Part shown: one piece after another, positions 1 to 9,717 of the stretch
Position numbering within the stretch: the stretch's first letter is position 1
Layout of the letters: each line of letters opens with the position of its first letter
Made by a program: the position numbers and the translations under genes
Notes under the pieces: model-generated
Seen by the model: the letters and a program-made list of their open reading frames with translations, nothing else
The model's database searches: none
Told to the model about the DNA's origin: nothing
Assembly: GCF_014534655.1 (NCBI RefSeq)
Contig: NZ_JACVVD010000002.1
Location: 496,001-560,000 of the forward strand
DNA length: 64,000 bases
Direction: 5' to 3'
Origin: Paenibacillus sedimenti
GTDB lineage: Bacteria; Bacillota; Bacilli; Paenibacillales; NBRC-103111

Positions 1-607
1 CCTGCTGAAGCAAATCGGTTGGGGAGCAACGAGCTTGGTAGAAGACCTTGAGTTCTCGATGCGATGCATCAAAATGGGTATTCGTCCTACTTACAATTAC
101 GAGGCCATCGTTTACGATGAGAAACCGCTAACGTTCAAAGCGTCTGCCAAACAGCGCCTGCGCTGGATGCAAGGGCATTTTGACGTGGCTAAACGCTACT
201 TTTTCCCGCTATTGTGGCAGGGGATTAAAGAAGGAAGCTGGACGAAGATTGACGCTGCGATCTACTCGGCTAACGTATACAACTTCTTTTTTGGCGCGAT
301 TATTAGTGTGCTGCTTTGGATCAAGGCTATTACACCAGGCTGGGCAGATACGCCCATGCTTGCGGATATCAATCCGGTTTTCTTTAATACGATCAGCATA
401 GCGATTTACGTATTGCTGCCCATCTCCATGTTCATCGAGAAGGCTCCTTGGAAAGTCTATAAATACTTGATTCTGTATCCGATATTTATGATTTCCTGGT
501 GGCCGATCACGTTCTATGCGTTCTTCACGCAAAACAACAAGCAGTGGAGTCATACCGAGCATACGCGCGTCATTCGATTGGATGAAATGAAAAAACAAGC
601 AAGCTAG
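1..607 (+). CDS. Glycosyltransferase family 2, processive type (5' truncated)
   Basis: The reading frame is open from base 2, so the start lies outside the window; 201 codons are visible. A VEDLEFSMR stretch near the beginning fits the acceptor-side ED motif and QRLRW about 40 residues later fits the Q-x-x-R-W motif of processive GT2 enzymes such as cellulose, hyaluronan or poly-N-acetylglucosamine synthases. Three or so hydrophobic segments follow (around FFFGAIISVLLW, INTISIAIYVLLP-like and YLILYPIFMISWW), consistent with the C-terminal membrane part that forms the export channel. The product would polymerise or transfer a sugar from a nucleotide sugar at the cytoplasmic membrane. Family membership is seen in the motifs; the sugar and the polymer cannot be told from this fragment. 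No terminator is obvious before the next promoter. Confidence 0.8.
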   Translation, partial: LLKQIGWGATSLVEDLEFSMRCIKMGIRPTYNYEAIVYDEKPLTFKASAKQRLRWMQGHFDVAKRYFFPLLWQGIKEGSWTKIDAAIYSANVYNFFFGAIISVLLWIKAITPGWADTPMLADINPVFFNTISIAIYVLLPISMFIEKAPWKVYKYLILYPIFMISWWPITFYAFFTQNNKQWSHTEHTRVIRLDEMKKQAS

Positions 608-660
608 TTGCGACTATTACATTGTGCGAAGCATGCTAGTCGTCAACAACAATCTTTATA

Positions 661-689
661 TTGACTTTTCTCAAACCAGATGATATAGT
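661..689 (+). promoter_or_regulatory. SigA-type promoter of the infC operon
   Basis: TTGACT at 661-666 and TATAGT at 684-689 are separated by exactly 17 bases. It stands just upstream of the leader RNA of infC-rpmI-rplT. Confidence 0.8.
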
Positions 690-695
690 ATTTCA

Positions 696-840
696 AGTAA
701 AAGCAGAGGCGCCCGCTTCTCACCTGCCCGACACTGGTTGGCTGGTTCGAAATGAATCATCATGCATGTAATAGGTTTGGTTTAAACCTGTTTTTGATGA
801 AGATGTGGGCCTACTCGCGCCCGCATCTTTTTAATTTTAT
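696..840 (+). promoter_or_regulatory. L20-type ribosomal leader RNA upstream of infC
   Basis: The transcript between the promoter and infC begins with GAGGCGCCCGCTTCTCACC-type sequence (from about 706), carries a small hairpin around AGGTTT/AAACCT (770-787) and ends in a strong terminator at 800-834. This is the layout of the Firmicutes leader in which free ribosomal protein L20, encoded by the third gene of the operon, stops its own transcription. Recognition is by position, architecture and the conserved GC-rich segment; no covariance search was possible. Confidence 0.65.
800..834 (+). terminator. Attenuator terminator of the infC leader
   Basis: AAGATGTGGGC (800-810) pairs with GCCCGCATCTT (819-829) with one G-U pair and is followed by TTTTTAATTTT. 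It lies 70 bases before infC, so it acts inside the operon leader. Confidence 0.85.
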
Positions 841-902
841 ACGGGGCTCCCTTTATTTATAGGGGGACATGGGAGTTACATACTTTCTGGAGGTGGAACA
901 TT

Positions 903-1418
903 ATTAGCAAAGACCATATGATCAATGATGAGATTCGCGTGAAGGAAGTACGCCTGATTGGGGCGGACGGAGAACAGCTCGGCATTAAGCCGACTCGTGA
1001 AGCTCTTCAAATTGCAGTGGAAGCAAACTTGGATTTGGTGAATGTGGCTCCGACGGCAAAACCGCCTGTATGCCGCATCATGGACTACGGGAAGTACCGT
1101 TATGAGCTGCAGAAGAAAGAAAAAGAAGCTCGCAAAAATCAGAAGATCGTGGATATCAAAGAGATTCGCCTGAGCGCGACGATCGATGAGCACGACTTCC
1201 AAACGAAGCTTCGCAACGCAGTGAAATTCCTCGGCGACGGGGATAAAGTCAAAGCGAGCGTGCGATTCCGCGGCCGTGAAATCGCACATGCCGAAATCGG
1301 TAAAAAGGTGCTGGATCGCCTGGCTACCGAGACGGCTGACATTTCCTCGATGGAGCGTGCTCCAAAGCTTGAGGGAAGAAGCATGATCATGATTTTAACG
1401 CCAAAAGCTACCACTTAG
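903..1418 (+). CDS. infC: Translation initiation factor IF-3
   Basis: IF-3 binds the 30S subunit, prevents early joining of 50S and checks the initiator codon. The protein shows the N-terminal domain ([14 protein letters not shown], then EQLGIK) and the C-terminal domain ([29 protein letters not shown]). An in-frame ATG exists at 918, but the conserved N-terminus I-S-K-D-H-M begins at the ATT at 903. The ribosome binding site GGAGGTGG (889-896) is 6 bases before ATT, and would be 21 bases before the ATG. ATT is therefore chosen, giving 171 residues, as usual for Bacillales. AUU starts are known for infC elsewhere and allow IF-3 to limit its own synthesis. It is first in infC-rpmI-rplT, 31 bases before rpmI. 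Confidence 0.95.
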   Translation: MSKDHMINDEIRVKEVRLIGADGEQLGIKPTREALQIAVEANLDLVNVAPTAKPPVCRIMDYGKYRYELQKKEKEARKNQKIVDIKEIRLSATIDEHDFQTKLRNAVKFLGDGDKVKASVRFRGREIAHAEIGKKVLDRLATETADISSMERAPKLEGRSMIMILTPKATT

Positions 1419-1449
1419 GCGAGCTTACTAAATTAGGAGGAACACCAAC

Positions 1450-1650
1450 ATGCCAAAAATGAAAACTCACAGCAGCTTGAAAGATCGTTTCAAAATTACC
1501 GGCACAGGTAAAGTGAAAAGATATAAATCAGGCAAAAACCATTTATTGTCCGGTAAATCCGCGCGTGCGAAGCGCGTTCTGTCTACAAACCCGGTTATGG
1601 CTCCTGGCGATGTACGTCGTCTGAAACAACAACTGTCTAACATCAAATAA
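1450..1650 (+). CDS. rpmI: 50S ribosomal protein L35
   Basis: This 66-residue, very basic protein begins MPKMKTHSSLKDRFKITGTG, the standard N-terminus of bacterial L35, and has full family length. L35 is a small structural protein of the large ribosomal subunit. The start is supported by TTAGGAGGAAC about 8 bases upstream. It sits between infC and rplT, the invariant order of this operon, and is presumably regulated with them through the L20 leader. Confidence 0.97.
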   Translation: MPKMKTHSSLKDRFKITGTGKVKRYKSGKNHLLSGKSARAKRVLSTNPVMAPGDVRRLKQQLSNIK

Positions 1651-1694
1651 TTCAATTTACGAACATTATTCATACATTCAGGAGGTAGTTGACA

Positions 1695-2054
1695 ATGGCA
1701 AGAGTCAAGGGCGGATTCGTTCGCGCTCATCGTCGTAAGAAAATTTTGAAACTGGCAAAAGGTTACTTCGGTTCCAAGCACCGCTTATTTAAAACAGCAA
1801 AAGAACAAGTGATGAAATCTTTGGTGTATGCATACCGTGACCGCCGTCAAACAAAACGTAACTTCCGCAGACTGTGGATTACCCGTATCAACGCCGGCGC
1901 TCGTCAAAACGGTCTGAGCTACAGCAAATTGATGCATGGCCTGAAATTGGCTGGTATCGACATCAACCGCAAAATCTTGGCTGACCTGGCTGTGAACGAC
2001 TCCAAAGCGTTCAACGACCTGGCAACAGCTGCAAAATCAAAAGTAAACGCGTAA
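1695..2054 (+). CDS. rplT: 50S ribosomal protein L20
   Basis: L20 is an early-assembling 23S rRNA binding protein of the large subunit and in Firmicutes also represses its own operon by binding the leader. The 119-residue protein begins [19 protein letters not shown] and carries the long basic N-terminal helix followed by the globular C-terminal domain ([19 protein letters not shown]). A TTG at 1689 is also open, but GGAGGT at 1681-1686 is 8 bases from the ATG at 1695 and only 2 from the TTG, so the ATG is chosen. It is the last gene of the operon; a strong terminator follows. Confidence 0.97.
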   Translation: MARVKGGFVRAHRRKKILKLAKGYFGSKHRLFKTAKEQVMKSLVYAYRDRRQTKRNFRRLWITRINAGARQNGLSYSKLMHGLKLAGIDINRKILADLAVNDSKAFNDLATAAKSKVNA

Positions 2055-2072
2055 GCAATCGCTTCGCGTTCC

Positions 2073-2108
2073 AAGAAGCTTGTCCCGTTATGGGTCAAGC
2101 TTCTTTTT
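2073..2108 (+). terminator. Rho-independent terminator after rplT
   Basis: AAGAAGCTTG (2073-2082) pairs with CAAGCTTCTT (2096-2105), with an inner CCC/GGG, followed by TTTG. It closes the infC operon. Confidence 0.9.
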
Positions 2109-2559
2109 GTCTAAAAAGCCGTTGGTTCATCACAATGAGAAATAAAGCCATACTGCTGTAGGTCATGATATTCACTTGATGTTTTGGATAGCAAAGTAAT
2201 GGTTGTGATTTCACCGAAATCACGGACATTTCGCATGGATTCATAAGCAAAATAAATGGTGAAGCATCCCCCGAGGATGCTGCCGAAAACATTGCCGAAG
2301 CAGATTCGGAGGATACCTATCAGATAGCCTGAAAACCTCGCCCGGAATTTTCTCCAATGGCACTATCTGTTCGAGGACTTTTCTTCCGCTTTCCCTGGTG
2401 ACCAAAATGCTGACGGTTTCCCGTGAGCCGGCACTCCTGAAATAAGAACTAATGAGCAGTATTCCTGCAAAAGGTTTAACTCTGTTTCATCAGTAGCCCT
2501 CATTTCCTGAATTGGTATTATCTTCTCTCGGCCGTTTTTGTTTTATTCAGACAGAACTA
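2109..2559. other. Intergenic stretch with a possible decayed coding fragment
   Basis: No intact gene is seen between the rplT terminator and the ilv promoter. One plus-strand frame at 2192-2332 is open for 46 codons without a start and reads like a real C-terminus (DFTEITDISHGFISKINGE, then SPEDAAENIAEADSED). Its lack of a start and of a ribosome binding site suggests a remnant of a deleted gene. Its family was not recognised. The rest (2333-2559) shows stops in all frames. Confidence 0.3.
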
Positions 2560-2588
2560 TTGACTATTGCTCGGGGGATGCATATAAT
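2560..2588 (+). promoter_or_regulatory. SigA-type promoter of the ilv-leu operon
   Basis: TTGACT at 2560-2565 and TATAAT at 2583-2588 are 17 bases apart, an almost perfect consensus. Transcription would begin around 2595 and run into the T-box leader. Confidence 0.85.
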
Positions 2589-2594
2589 TATCTC

Positions 2595-2951
2595 TAAATC
2601 ATATTCTATATGGTGATCAACACTATCGAATCGGCTATGAAGAGGAAGAAGTTTTAAGGGCAGTTATGCTCAGAGAGCGTTGGATTTGCTGCAACCATCG
2701 CCTTAACCCCTTATGTACGAAGTCACCTCGGAGCTGTTTTCCTGAAGCATGCGAATGAAAGCATGTAGTAGGGGAAATCGGAATAGCACACGTTACCGTG
2801 CTGAGGGTATTGTTCTTCATTGATCATACCTGCTAAGGTTATGTGCTGTGAGGCACATAACAAATCTGGGTGGTACCACGGAAGCTCTAACCCCTTTCGT
2901 CCCGTATAACACGTCACGTGCGTGTTCGGGATGAAAGGGGTTTTTATTTTT
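2595..2951 (+). promoter_or_regulatory. T-box riboswitch of ilvBNC-leuA
   Basis: The leader carries the conserved T-box GGGTGGTACCACGG at 2868-2881 and an adjacent terminator at 2891-2951. Uncharged tRNA would pair its NCCA end with the UGGU bulge and favour the antiterminator, switching on branched-chain amino acid synthesis when the amino acid is short. In stem I the 3' strand reads GAA-GTC-A-CCTC (about 2718-2728), opposite GAGG of the 5' strand, so the specifier triplet is best read as GUC, valine. The T-box and terminator are certain; the specifier register was worked out by hand from the pairing and is less sure. Confidence 0.9.
2891..2951 (+). terminator. T-box terminator
   Basis: CCCCTTTCGTCCC (2891-2903) pairs with GGGATGAAAGGGG (2928-2940), one G-U pair, with a further ACACG/CGTGT inside, followed by TTTTTATTTTTT. 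It competes with the antiterminator formed by the T-box sequence. Confidence 0.92.
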
Positions 2952-3005
2952 TGCTTAAAGAAGATTAATTCACAAGAGACTGACTTTTTGAGAGGAGGAT
3001 CACAA

Positions 3006-4751
3006 ATGAATGTTCAAACTGAGCCTAAACGGTCAAAAGAAGAGTTGATGGAAAAGCTGAGACAGCCGGATCTGATTACAGGATCTGAAATCCTGTTGAG
3101 AAGCTTGCTGCTGGAGGGTGTGGACTGCGTCTTTGGTTATCCGGGCGGAGCCGTTTTATACATCTATGATGCGATGCACGGGTTTTCAGATTTTAACCAC
3201 TTACTGACAAGACATGAGCAAGGAGCCATTCACGCTGCTGACGGATACGCACGTTCCACAGGCAAAGTTGGCGTATGTATCGCCACTTCCGGACCGGGGG
3301 CAACGAACCTCGTCACAGGAATCGCTACTGCATATATGGATTCCGTTCCACTGGTTGTTATTACAGGAAACGTAGCAACATCCTTTATCGGAACAGACGC
3401 ATTCCAAGAGGCGGATATCACAGGAATTACGATGCCGATCACGAAGCACAGCTACCTGGTACGCGACGTAGAGGATTTGCCGCGCATTATTCATGAGGCG
3501 TTCCACATTGCGAACTCAGGCCGTAAAGGTCCGGTTCTCATTGACATTCCGAAGGATGTCTCCGCTAAAAAGACTGTGTTCAAACCGGTTACGGATGTAA
3601 GCATCCGCGGTTATAACCCAACGGTTCAACCGAACAAGCTGCAAGTCGACAAGCTGATCAAAGCGATCGAAGAGGCAGAGCGTCCAGTTATTATTGCCGG
3701 AGGCGGTGTCGTATACGCTGATGCCGGCAAGGAATTGGTTGAGTTCGTGAACAAAACGCGTATTCCGGTTACGACGACATTGCTCGGATTAAGCGGCTTC
3801 CCAAGTGCTCATGAGCTCTGGATGGGGATGCCGGGTATGCATGGAACGTATACGGCGAACACGGCGATCCAGAATGCGGATCTGATCATTTCGATCGGTT
3901 CCCGATTCGATGACCGCGTAACGATGAATCTGAACGGATTCGCGCCAAAAGTGAAGAAAATCGCGCACATCGACGTTGATCCTGCCGAAATCGGCAAAAA
4001 CGTGAAGACGGATATCCCTTGCGTGGGCGATGTGAAAGCAGTTCTGGAATACGCGAATACCAAAGCGAAGCCTGCGAAGAGCGATGCTTGGATTACGGAG
4101 ATTCAGGACAACAAAGTGAAATTCCCGCTGAAATATAACGATACGGACAATGAGTTGAAGCCTCAATTCGTTGTAGAAATGATAAGCGAGACAACCAAAG
4201 GCGAAGCGATTGTAACGACAGACGTTGGACAGCATCAAATGTGGGCGGCTCAATTCTACCGTTTCAAAAATCCTCGCTCCATGGTAACTTCCGGCGGTCT
4301 GGGAACGATGGGCTTCGGATTCCCTTCCGCGATCGGTGCGCAAATGGGGAATCCGGATAAACTCGTTGTATCCATCAACGGAGACGGCGGCGTTCAAATG
4401 TGTGCGCAAGAGCTTGCGATTTGTGCGATTCACAACATTCCGGTAAAGGTAGTTATTATCAACAACCAAGTGCTCGGCATGGTTCGCCAGTGGCAGGAAA
4501 TCATCTACGACAACCGCTACAGCCACATCGACCTGGCCGGAAGCCCGGACTTCGTGAAGCTGGCAGAAGCGTACGGCGTAAAAGGTTTGCGTGCCAGAAC
4601 GAAGGAAGAAGCAAGAAGAGTATGGCAGGAAGCGCTTGATACGCCAGGACCGGTCGTGATCGATTTCGTCGTACCGAAAGGCGAGAACGTCTTCCCGATG
4701 GTTAAAGCGGGCGACACGATCAGCGACATGTTAATGGGGGATTCGGAATGA
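3006..4751 (+). CDS. ilvB: Acetolactate synthase, large (catalytic) subunit
   Basis: The enzyme condenses two pyruvates, or pyruvate and 2-oxobutyrate, to the acetohydroxy acids of the valine/leucine and isoleucine pathways, using thiamine diphosphate, Mg and FAD. All three TPP-enzyme domains are present: N-terminal with VFGYPGGAVLYIYD and the catalytic Glu in HEQGAIHAADGYAR, the central domain, and the C-terminal TPP-binding motif from GDGGVQMCAQELA to the INN about 26 residues later. The frame is open further upstream into the T-box terminator, but GAGAGGAGGA precedes the ATG at 3006, giving 581 residues, a normal length. Its stop overlaps the start of ilvN by 4 bases, so the two subunits are translationally coupled. 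Confidence 0.97.
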   Translation: MNVQTEPKRSKEELMEKLRQPDLITGSEILLRSLLLEGVDCVFGYPGGAVLYIYDAMHGFSDFNHLLTRHEQGAIHAADGYARSTGKVGVCIATSGPGATNLVTGIATAYMDSVPLVVITGNVATSFIGTDAFQEADITGITMPITKHSYLVRDVEDLPRIIHEAFHIANSGRKGPVLIDIPKDVSAKKTVFKPVTDVSIRGYNPTVQPNKLQVDKLIKAIEEAERPVIIAGGGVVYADAGKELVEFVNKTRIPVTTTLLGLSGFPSAHELWMGMPGMHGTYTANTAIQNADLIISIGSRFDDRVTMNLNGFAPKVKKIAHIDVDPAEIGKNVKTDIPCVGDVKAVLEYANTKAKPAKSDAWITEIQDNKVKFPLKYNDTDNELKPQFVVEMISETTKGEAIVTTDVGQHQMWAAQFYRFKNPRSMVTSGGLGTMGFGFPSAIGAQMGNPDKLVVSINGDGGVQMCAQELAICAIHNIPVKVVIINNQVLGMVRQWQEIIYDNRYSHIDLAGSPDFVKLAEAYGVKGLRARTKEEARRVWQEALDTPGPVVIDFVVPKGENVFPMVKAGDTISDMLMGDSE

Positions 4752-5239
4752 TGATGACTAAACATACAATATCCGTACTCGTAAACAATCAGCCAGGTGT
4801 CCTGCAGCGTGTATCCGGTTTGTTCGGACGCAGAGGCTTTAATATTGAAAGCATCACCGTCGGAGAGTCCGAAGAACTCGGACTTTCCCGGATGGTTATT
4901 GTAACCACGGGTGACGACAATACCTTGGAGCAAATTTCCAAGCAATTGTACAAGTTGATCGACGTGATTAAAGTTGTTGACTTGAGCTCGAATCCGATGG
5001 TTGCCAGAGAGCTTGCACTGATTAAAGTAAATGCGGAGCCAATCATGCGTCCGGAAATTCTCGGCATCGTTGAAACATTCCGCGCGGCGGTTGTCGATAT
5101 CGGGCCTAATTCAATAATCGTGCAAGTTGTAGGAGATTCGGATAAAATAGATGCAATGGTCGAATTGCTTCGTCCTTACGGCATCCGTGAACTTTCACGT
5201 ACGGGAGCAACGGCAATGATCCGCGGTTCTGTACGATAA
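4748..5239 (+). CDS. ilvN: Acetolactate synthase, small (regulatory) subunit
   Basis: This subunit activates IlvB and carries the valine feedback site. The 163 residues contain an N-terminal ACT domain (HTISVLVNNQPGVLQRVSGLF, with the GRRGFNIESITVG loop) and the C-terminal small-subunit domain (LALIKVNAEP onward, ending REL-SRTGATAMIRG). Three ATG codons stand in a row at 4748; the first overlaps the ilvB stop. Length matches the family. A 200-base gap with a large stem separates it from ilvC. Confidence 0.96.
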   Translation: MMMTKHTISVLVNNQPGVLQRVSGLFGRRGFNIESITVGESEELGLSRMVIVTTGDDNTLEQISKQLYKLIDVIKVVDLSSNPMVARELALIKVNAEPIMRPEILGIVETFRAAVVDIGPNSIIVQVVGDSDKIDAMVELLRPYGIRELSRTGATAMIRGSVR

Positions 5240-5276
5240 GGGAACTTTTTTGAAGGCAATGTAAAAGCAGGCAAGC

Positions 5277-6432
<1,156 letters not shown>

Positions 6433-6457
6433 TAACAGTAATCATATGTTTTAATTA

Positions 6458-6500
6458 CACAGGGAGTGATTGGGGATGGATTTCCCAATCACTCCCTGTG
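6458..6500 (+). promoter_or_regulatory. Perfect 17-bp hairpin after ilvC without U-tract
   Basis: CACAGGGAGTGATTGGG (6458-6474) is followed 9 bases later by its exact reverse complement (6484-6500). The bases after it are AATACTATAA, not a U-run. It may be a processing or stabilising stem between ilvC and leuA, or a poor terminator that sets the ratio of the two parts. Confidence 0.75.
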
Positions 6501-6602
6501 AATACTATAAAGACGAGTAAAGCTTTAACGATGACTTTTAAAGCTTCGAAGGAATACCAGTGGAGGGCTCAGTATTTGCTGGAGAAGCGATAGCGTTTGC
6601 CT

Positions 6603-6659
6603 TTGAAAATGTATCCTCTCCTATTAGGCTTTTTGTTAGATAAAGGGATACATTTTCAA
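6603..6659 (+). promoter_or_regulatory. 14-bp inverted repeat in the leuA leader
   Basis: TTGAAAATGTATCC (6603-6616) and GGATACATTTTCAA (6646-6659) are exact reverse complements around a 29-base loop. They lie in the 323-base ilvC-leuA gap, about 100 bases before the leuA start. No T-box sequence or known riboswitch core was recognised here. Confidence 0.6.
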
Positions 6660-6755
6660 CAGCGATCGGAGGCGAATGCTGAAGACCGGAACGCTCAGTG
6701 GTTATTAGGTTTCTTCGGAGATTTAACGGAATCAAACAAGCTTTTAGGAGGTGAC

Positions 6756-8306
6756 ATGGTGCGTAAAATTTACATCTTTGATACGACGCTGAGAGACGGA
6801 GAACAGTCGCCGGGTGTGAACCTGAACGTCCAGGAGAAGGTGGAGATCGCGCTCCAACTCGAGAAGCTGGGCATCGATCGGATGGAAGCCGGCTTCCCGG
6901 CAGCTTCGCCTGGCGACTTGGCCGGCGTTAACGCAGTGGCCAGAGCGGTCAAGAATGCGTCTGTAATCGGCCTTTCCCGTTCAAGAGAAAACGATATTGA
7001 AGCGGTTAGAGAAGCATTGCAAGGGGCGCAAGATCCTTGCATCCATTTGTTCCTGGCGACGTCCCCGATCCATCGTCAGCATAAGCTGCGCATGGAGAAG
7101 CATCAAGTGCTGGAAACGGCTGAGGCGGCGATCAAATACGCCAAGAAGTATTTCAGCAAAATTGAGTTCTCCCTGGAGGACGCGGGACGCACCGAACTGG
7201 ATTTCATCGCGGAAGTGACCGCGATGGCCATTCGCGCCGGAGCGACAGTCGTCAACATTCCGGACACCGTCGGATATATGACGCCGTACGACTACGGCAA
7301 CATTTTCAAAATGCTGAAGGACACCGTCCCCGGCATTGAGAAGATTCAGCTCAGCGCGCACTGCCATGACGATCTCGGCATGGCGACAGCGAACGCGCTG
7401 GCTGCAGTGCTGAATGGTGCCGATCAAATCGAGGGCACCATCAACGGCATTGGCGAGCGGGCGGGCAATACCGCGCTCGAAGAAGTGGCATTGGCGCTGG
7501 AAACGCGCCAAGAGTTCTTCCAAGCGAAGACATCGCTTGTGCTGAGCGAGATCTACCGCACCAGCCGTTTGGTCAGCAAGCTGACAGGCATGGTGGTGCC
7601 AGGCAATAAGGCGATCGTCGGCGCGAATGCGTTCGCCCATGAGTCCGGCATCCATCAGGATGGGATGCTTAAGGAGAAAACGACCTACGAGATCATCTCC
7701 CCTGAGACCATCGGGGTCAAGGAGAGCAAGCTCGTGATGGGTAAACATTCCGGACGCCATGCGTTCCGGGAGAAGCTGATCGACCTCGGCTACGAACTCG
7801 GCGACGAGGCGGTCAATGCCGCTTTTGCCAAGTTCAAAGACTTGGCGGATCGCAAGAAGCAGGTCGAAGACGAGGATATTCGTGCTCTGATCGAAGAGAA
7901 GCTGATCGAGACGCCGGAAGTGTTCGCGCTTGGCGCCCTTCAGGTCGCCTATGGCAATCAGATGACTCCGACAGCTACGGTACACGTTCGCCTGCAGGAC
8001 GGCAGTGAAGTTGCAGAAAGCGCAGTCGGCAACGGCTCCGTCGATGCGATTTACAACGCTATCGATAAAGCTACGAAAGAAGAAGTCGAGCTGGATGATT
8101 ACTCCATCAAGTCGGTTTCTCACGGAAAAGACGCGCTGGGCGAAGTACATGTTGTGCTGAAGCAGAACGATGTTTCCGTTCAAGGTCGCGGCATTTCCAC
8201 GGACATTTTGGAAGCAAGCGCCAAGGCGTATTTGGACGCTGTGAATAGGCTCATTGACAAGCGCAAAACGCCTACAAGCAATAGAAGCAACGTTACATTG
8301 ATCTGA
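6756..8306 (+). CDS. leuA: 2-Isopropylmalate synthase
   Basis: It makes 2-isopropylmalate from 2-oxoisovalerate and acetyl-CoA, the first committed step to leucine. The catalytic TIM-barrel domain opens with [16 protein letters not shown] and contains the metal-binding [15 protein letters not shown] motif; NGIGERAGN follows. The last 120 residues fit the LeuA allosteric dimerisation domain where leucine binds. The frame is open up to 6597, but TTAGGAGGTG (6745-6753) stands directly before ATG 6756 and GTG 6759; the ATG gives 516 residues. Spacing slightly favours the GTG, which would remove one residue. It follows ilvBNC on the same strand. Confidence 0.96.
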   Translation: MVRKIYIFDTTLRDGEQSPGVNLNVQEKVEIALQLEKLGIDRMEAGFPAASPGDLAGVNAVARAVKNASVIGLSRSRENDIEAVREALQGAQDPCIHLFLATSPIHRQHKLRMEKHQVLETAEAAIKYAKKYFSKIEFSLEDAGRTELDFIAEVTAMAIRAGATVVNIPDTVGYMTPYDYGNIFKMLKDTVPGIEKIQLSAHCHDDLGMATANALAAVLNGADQIEGTINGIGERAGNTALEEVALALETRQEFFQAKTSLVLSEIYRTSRLVSKLTGMVVPGNKAIVGANAFAHESGIHQDGMLKEKTTYEIISPETIGVKESKLVMGKHSGRHAFREKLIDLGYELGDEAVNAAFAKFKDLADRKKQVEDEDIRALIEEKLIETPEVFALGALQVAYGNQMTPTATVHVRLQDGSEVAESAVGNGSVDAIYNAIDKATKEEVELDDYSIKSVSHGKDALGEVHVVLKQNDVSVQGRGISTDILEASAKAYLDAVNRLIDKRKTPTSNRSNVTLI

Positions 8307-8389
8307 TAGAACAGCCATGCGTGGTGCTGAGATTTACAATAACGCGACATGCACCTCACCTCGGACTGAGAGGAGGGGGGCTTTTACAA

Positions 8390-9607
8390 ATGCGAAAGGA
8401 TGCGTCCGTTATGAAGTATCGGTTTTCCAAATCACTGGACGGTTTTTCCTCCTCGGCAGTCAGAGAAATTTTGAAGCTGACGCAAGGCAGCTCGATCATT
8501 TCTTTTGCCGGCGGACTGCCCGCTGAAGAGTTTTTCCCATTGGATGCTGTAAGCGAAGCATTCAAACGAGTTATTGAAGGTGGCAAATCAGCGCTGCAAT
8601 ACGGTTTGACCGAAGGCTATAAGCCGCTGCGCGAATCGTTATGCCGCCGAATGGCATCGAAGAATATGCACGTGACACCGGATGAAATGATGCTGACGAC
8701 CGGCTCTCAGCAAGCGATTGATCTGCTTACTCGCGTTTATATCGATGAAGGCGATATCATTCTTGTCGAGAGACCGACATATCTTGCGGCGCTTCAGGTA
8801 TTCCAAGCCAAAGGCGCTAAAATCTATTCGGTAGAAAGCGATAACGACGGGATGATCCTTGAGGATCTGCAAGCCAAAATCGCACAGCACAATCCGAAAC
8901 TGGTCTACGTCATTCCAACGTTTTCTAATCCGGCAGGACGTGTATGGAGTCTGGAAAGACGCCAGGGCTTGCTGAAAATTTGCCGCGCAGCCGAAGTGCT
9001 CATCTTGGAAGATGACCCTTATGGCGAGATTCAATTCAAAGAGGGTGAAAATTACCCGTCTATTTTCTCGCTAGCCGGCAAAGCTGAAGGGAACGGTGTC
9101 GTATATACGAGTACCTTCTCCAAAACAGTTGCTCCTGCTTTCCGTACAGGATGGGTCATCGCCGACCAGGAGATCATTCGCCAAATGGCACGATTCAAGC
9201 AGTCAGCCGACTTGCACTCGAGTACGATCGATCAGCAAACGTTATATCATCTTCTTGAGCATTTTGATCTGGATGCGCACATTGCGCTAATCCGTGAGCA
9301 TTACGGCGAGCGGATGAGGTTCATGACGAACTTGCTCTCGGAGCTGAACTGGCCTGGGCTCAAGTGGGAAGAACCGAAAGGCGGCATGTTCATTTGGGTT
9401 GAACTTCCGGAGCAAATTAAAGCGGAAGACCTGCTCAAAATCGCGGTTCAAGAAGGCGTTGCCTTCGTTCCTGGTTCCACGTTCTATGCGGAAAATCCGC
9501 AGTACAACACGATGCGCCTGAACTATACGCATACGGATCGAGAGACTACGATCCTCGGTATGCAGAAGCTGGCTAAGGCCATGGAATCTTATTTACAAAA
9601 CGCATAA
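8390..9607 (+). CDS. PLP-dependent aminotransferase, class I/II (MocR/2-aminoadipate-type)
   Basis: The 405-residue protein is a fold-type I aminotransferase related to the aminotransferase half of MocR proteins and to LysN, without a DNA-binding domain. Visible motifs are IISFAGGLPAEEFFP at the start, TTGSQQAIDLLTRVY, PTFSNPAGRVWS, the PLP-contacting LILEDDPYGEI and the lysine in TSTFSKTVAPAFRTGW. The start ATG 8390 follows AGGAGGGGGG by 9 bases; the frame is open further up but without such a site. Its place between leuA and leuB suggests transamination of branched-chain 2-oxo acids, but that is inference from context; 2-aminoadipate or aromatic substrates are possible. Confidence 0.88.
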   Translation: MRKDASVMKYRFSKSLDGFSSSAVREILKLTQGSSIISFAGGLPAEEFFPLDAVSEAFKRVIEGGKSALQYGLTEGYKPLRESLCRRMASKNMHVTPDEMMLTTGSQQAIDLLTRVYIDEGDIILVERPTYLAALQVFQAKGAKIYSVESDNDGMILEDLQAKIAQHNPKLVYVIPTFSNPAGRVWSLERRQGLLKICRAAEVLILEDDPYGEIQFKEGENYPSIFSLAGKAEGNGVVYTSTFSKTVAPAFRTGWVIADQEIIRQMARFKQSADLHSSTIDQQTLYHLLEHFDLDAHIALIREHYGERMRFMTNLLSELNWPGLKWEEPKGGMFIWVELPEQIKAEDLLKIAVQEGVAFVPGSTFYAENPQYNTMRLNYTHTDRETTILGMQKLAKAMESYLQNA

Positions 9608-9619
9608 TGATCAGCACGG

Positions 9620-9652
9620 CACCCAAAGGCGAATAAGCTTTGGGTGTTTTTT
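9620..9652 (+). terminator. Rho-independent terminator after the aminotransferase
   Basis: CACCCAAAG (9620-9628) pairs with CTTTGGGTG (9638-9646), followed by TTTTTT. It ends the ilv-leuA transcript. Confidence 0.9.
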
Positions 9653-9658
9653 CAAAAG

Positions 9659-9687
9659 TTGACATGGCAAATTTTACATTTTAAAGT
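9659..9687 (+). promoter_or_regulatory. Promoter of the small membrane protein/VanW pair
   Basis: TTGACA at 9659-9664 and TAAAGT at 9682-9687 with a 17-base spacer, directly after the terminator. Confidence 0.6.
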
Positions 9688-9717
9688 AAATGGAGGATAG
9701 TTGAGAGGAGTGAATGC

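Noticed and set aside
6981..8318. 445-codon minus-strand frame opposite leuA
   Set aside because: Wholly antisense to a certain leuA; no ribosome binding site and no recognisable domain. It arises from codon bias.
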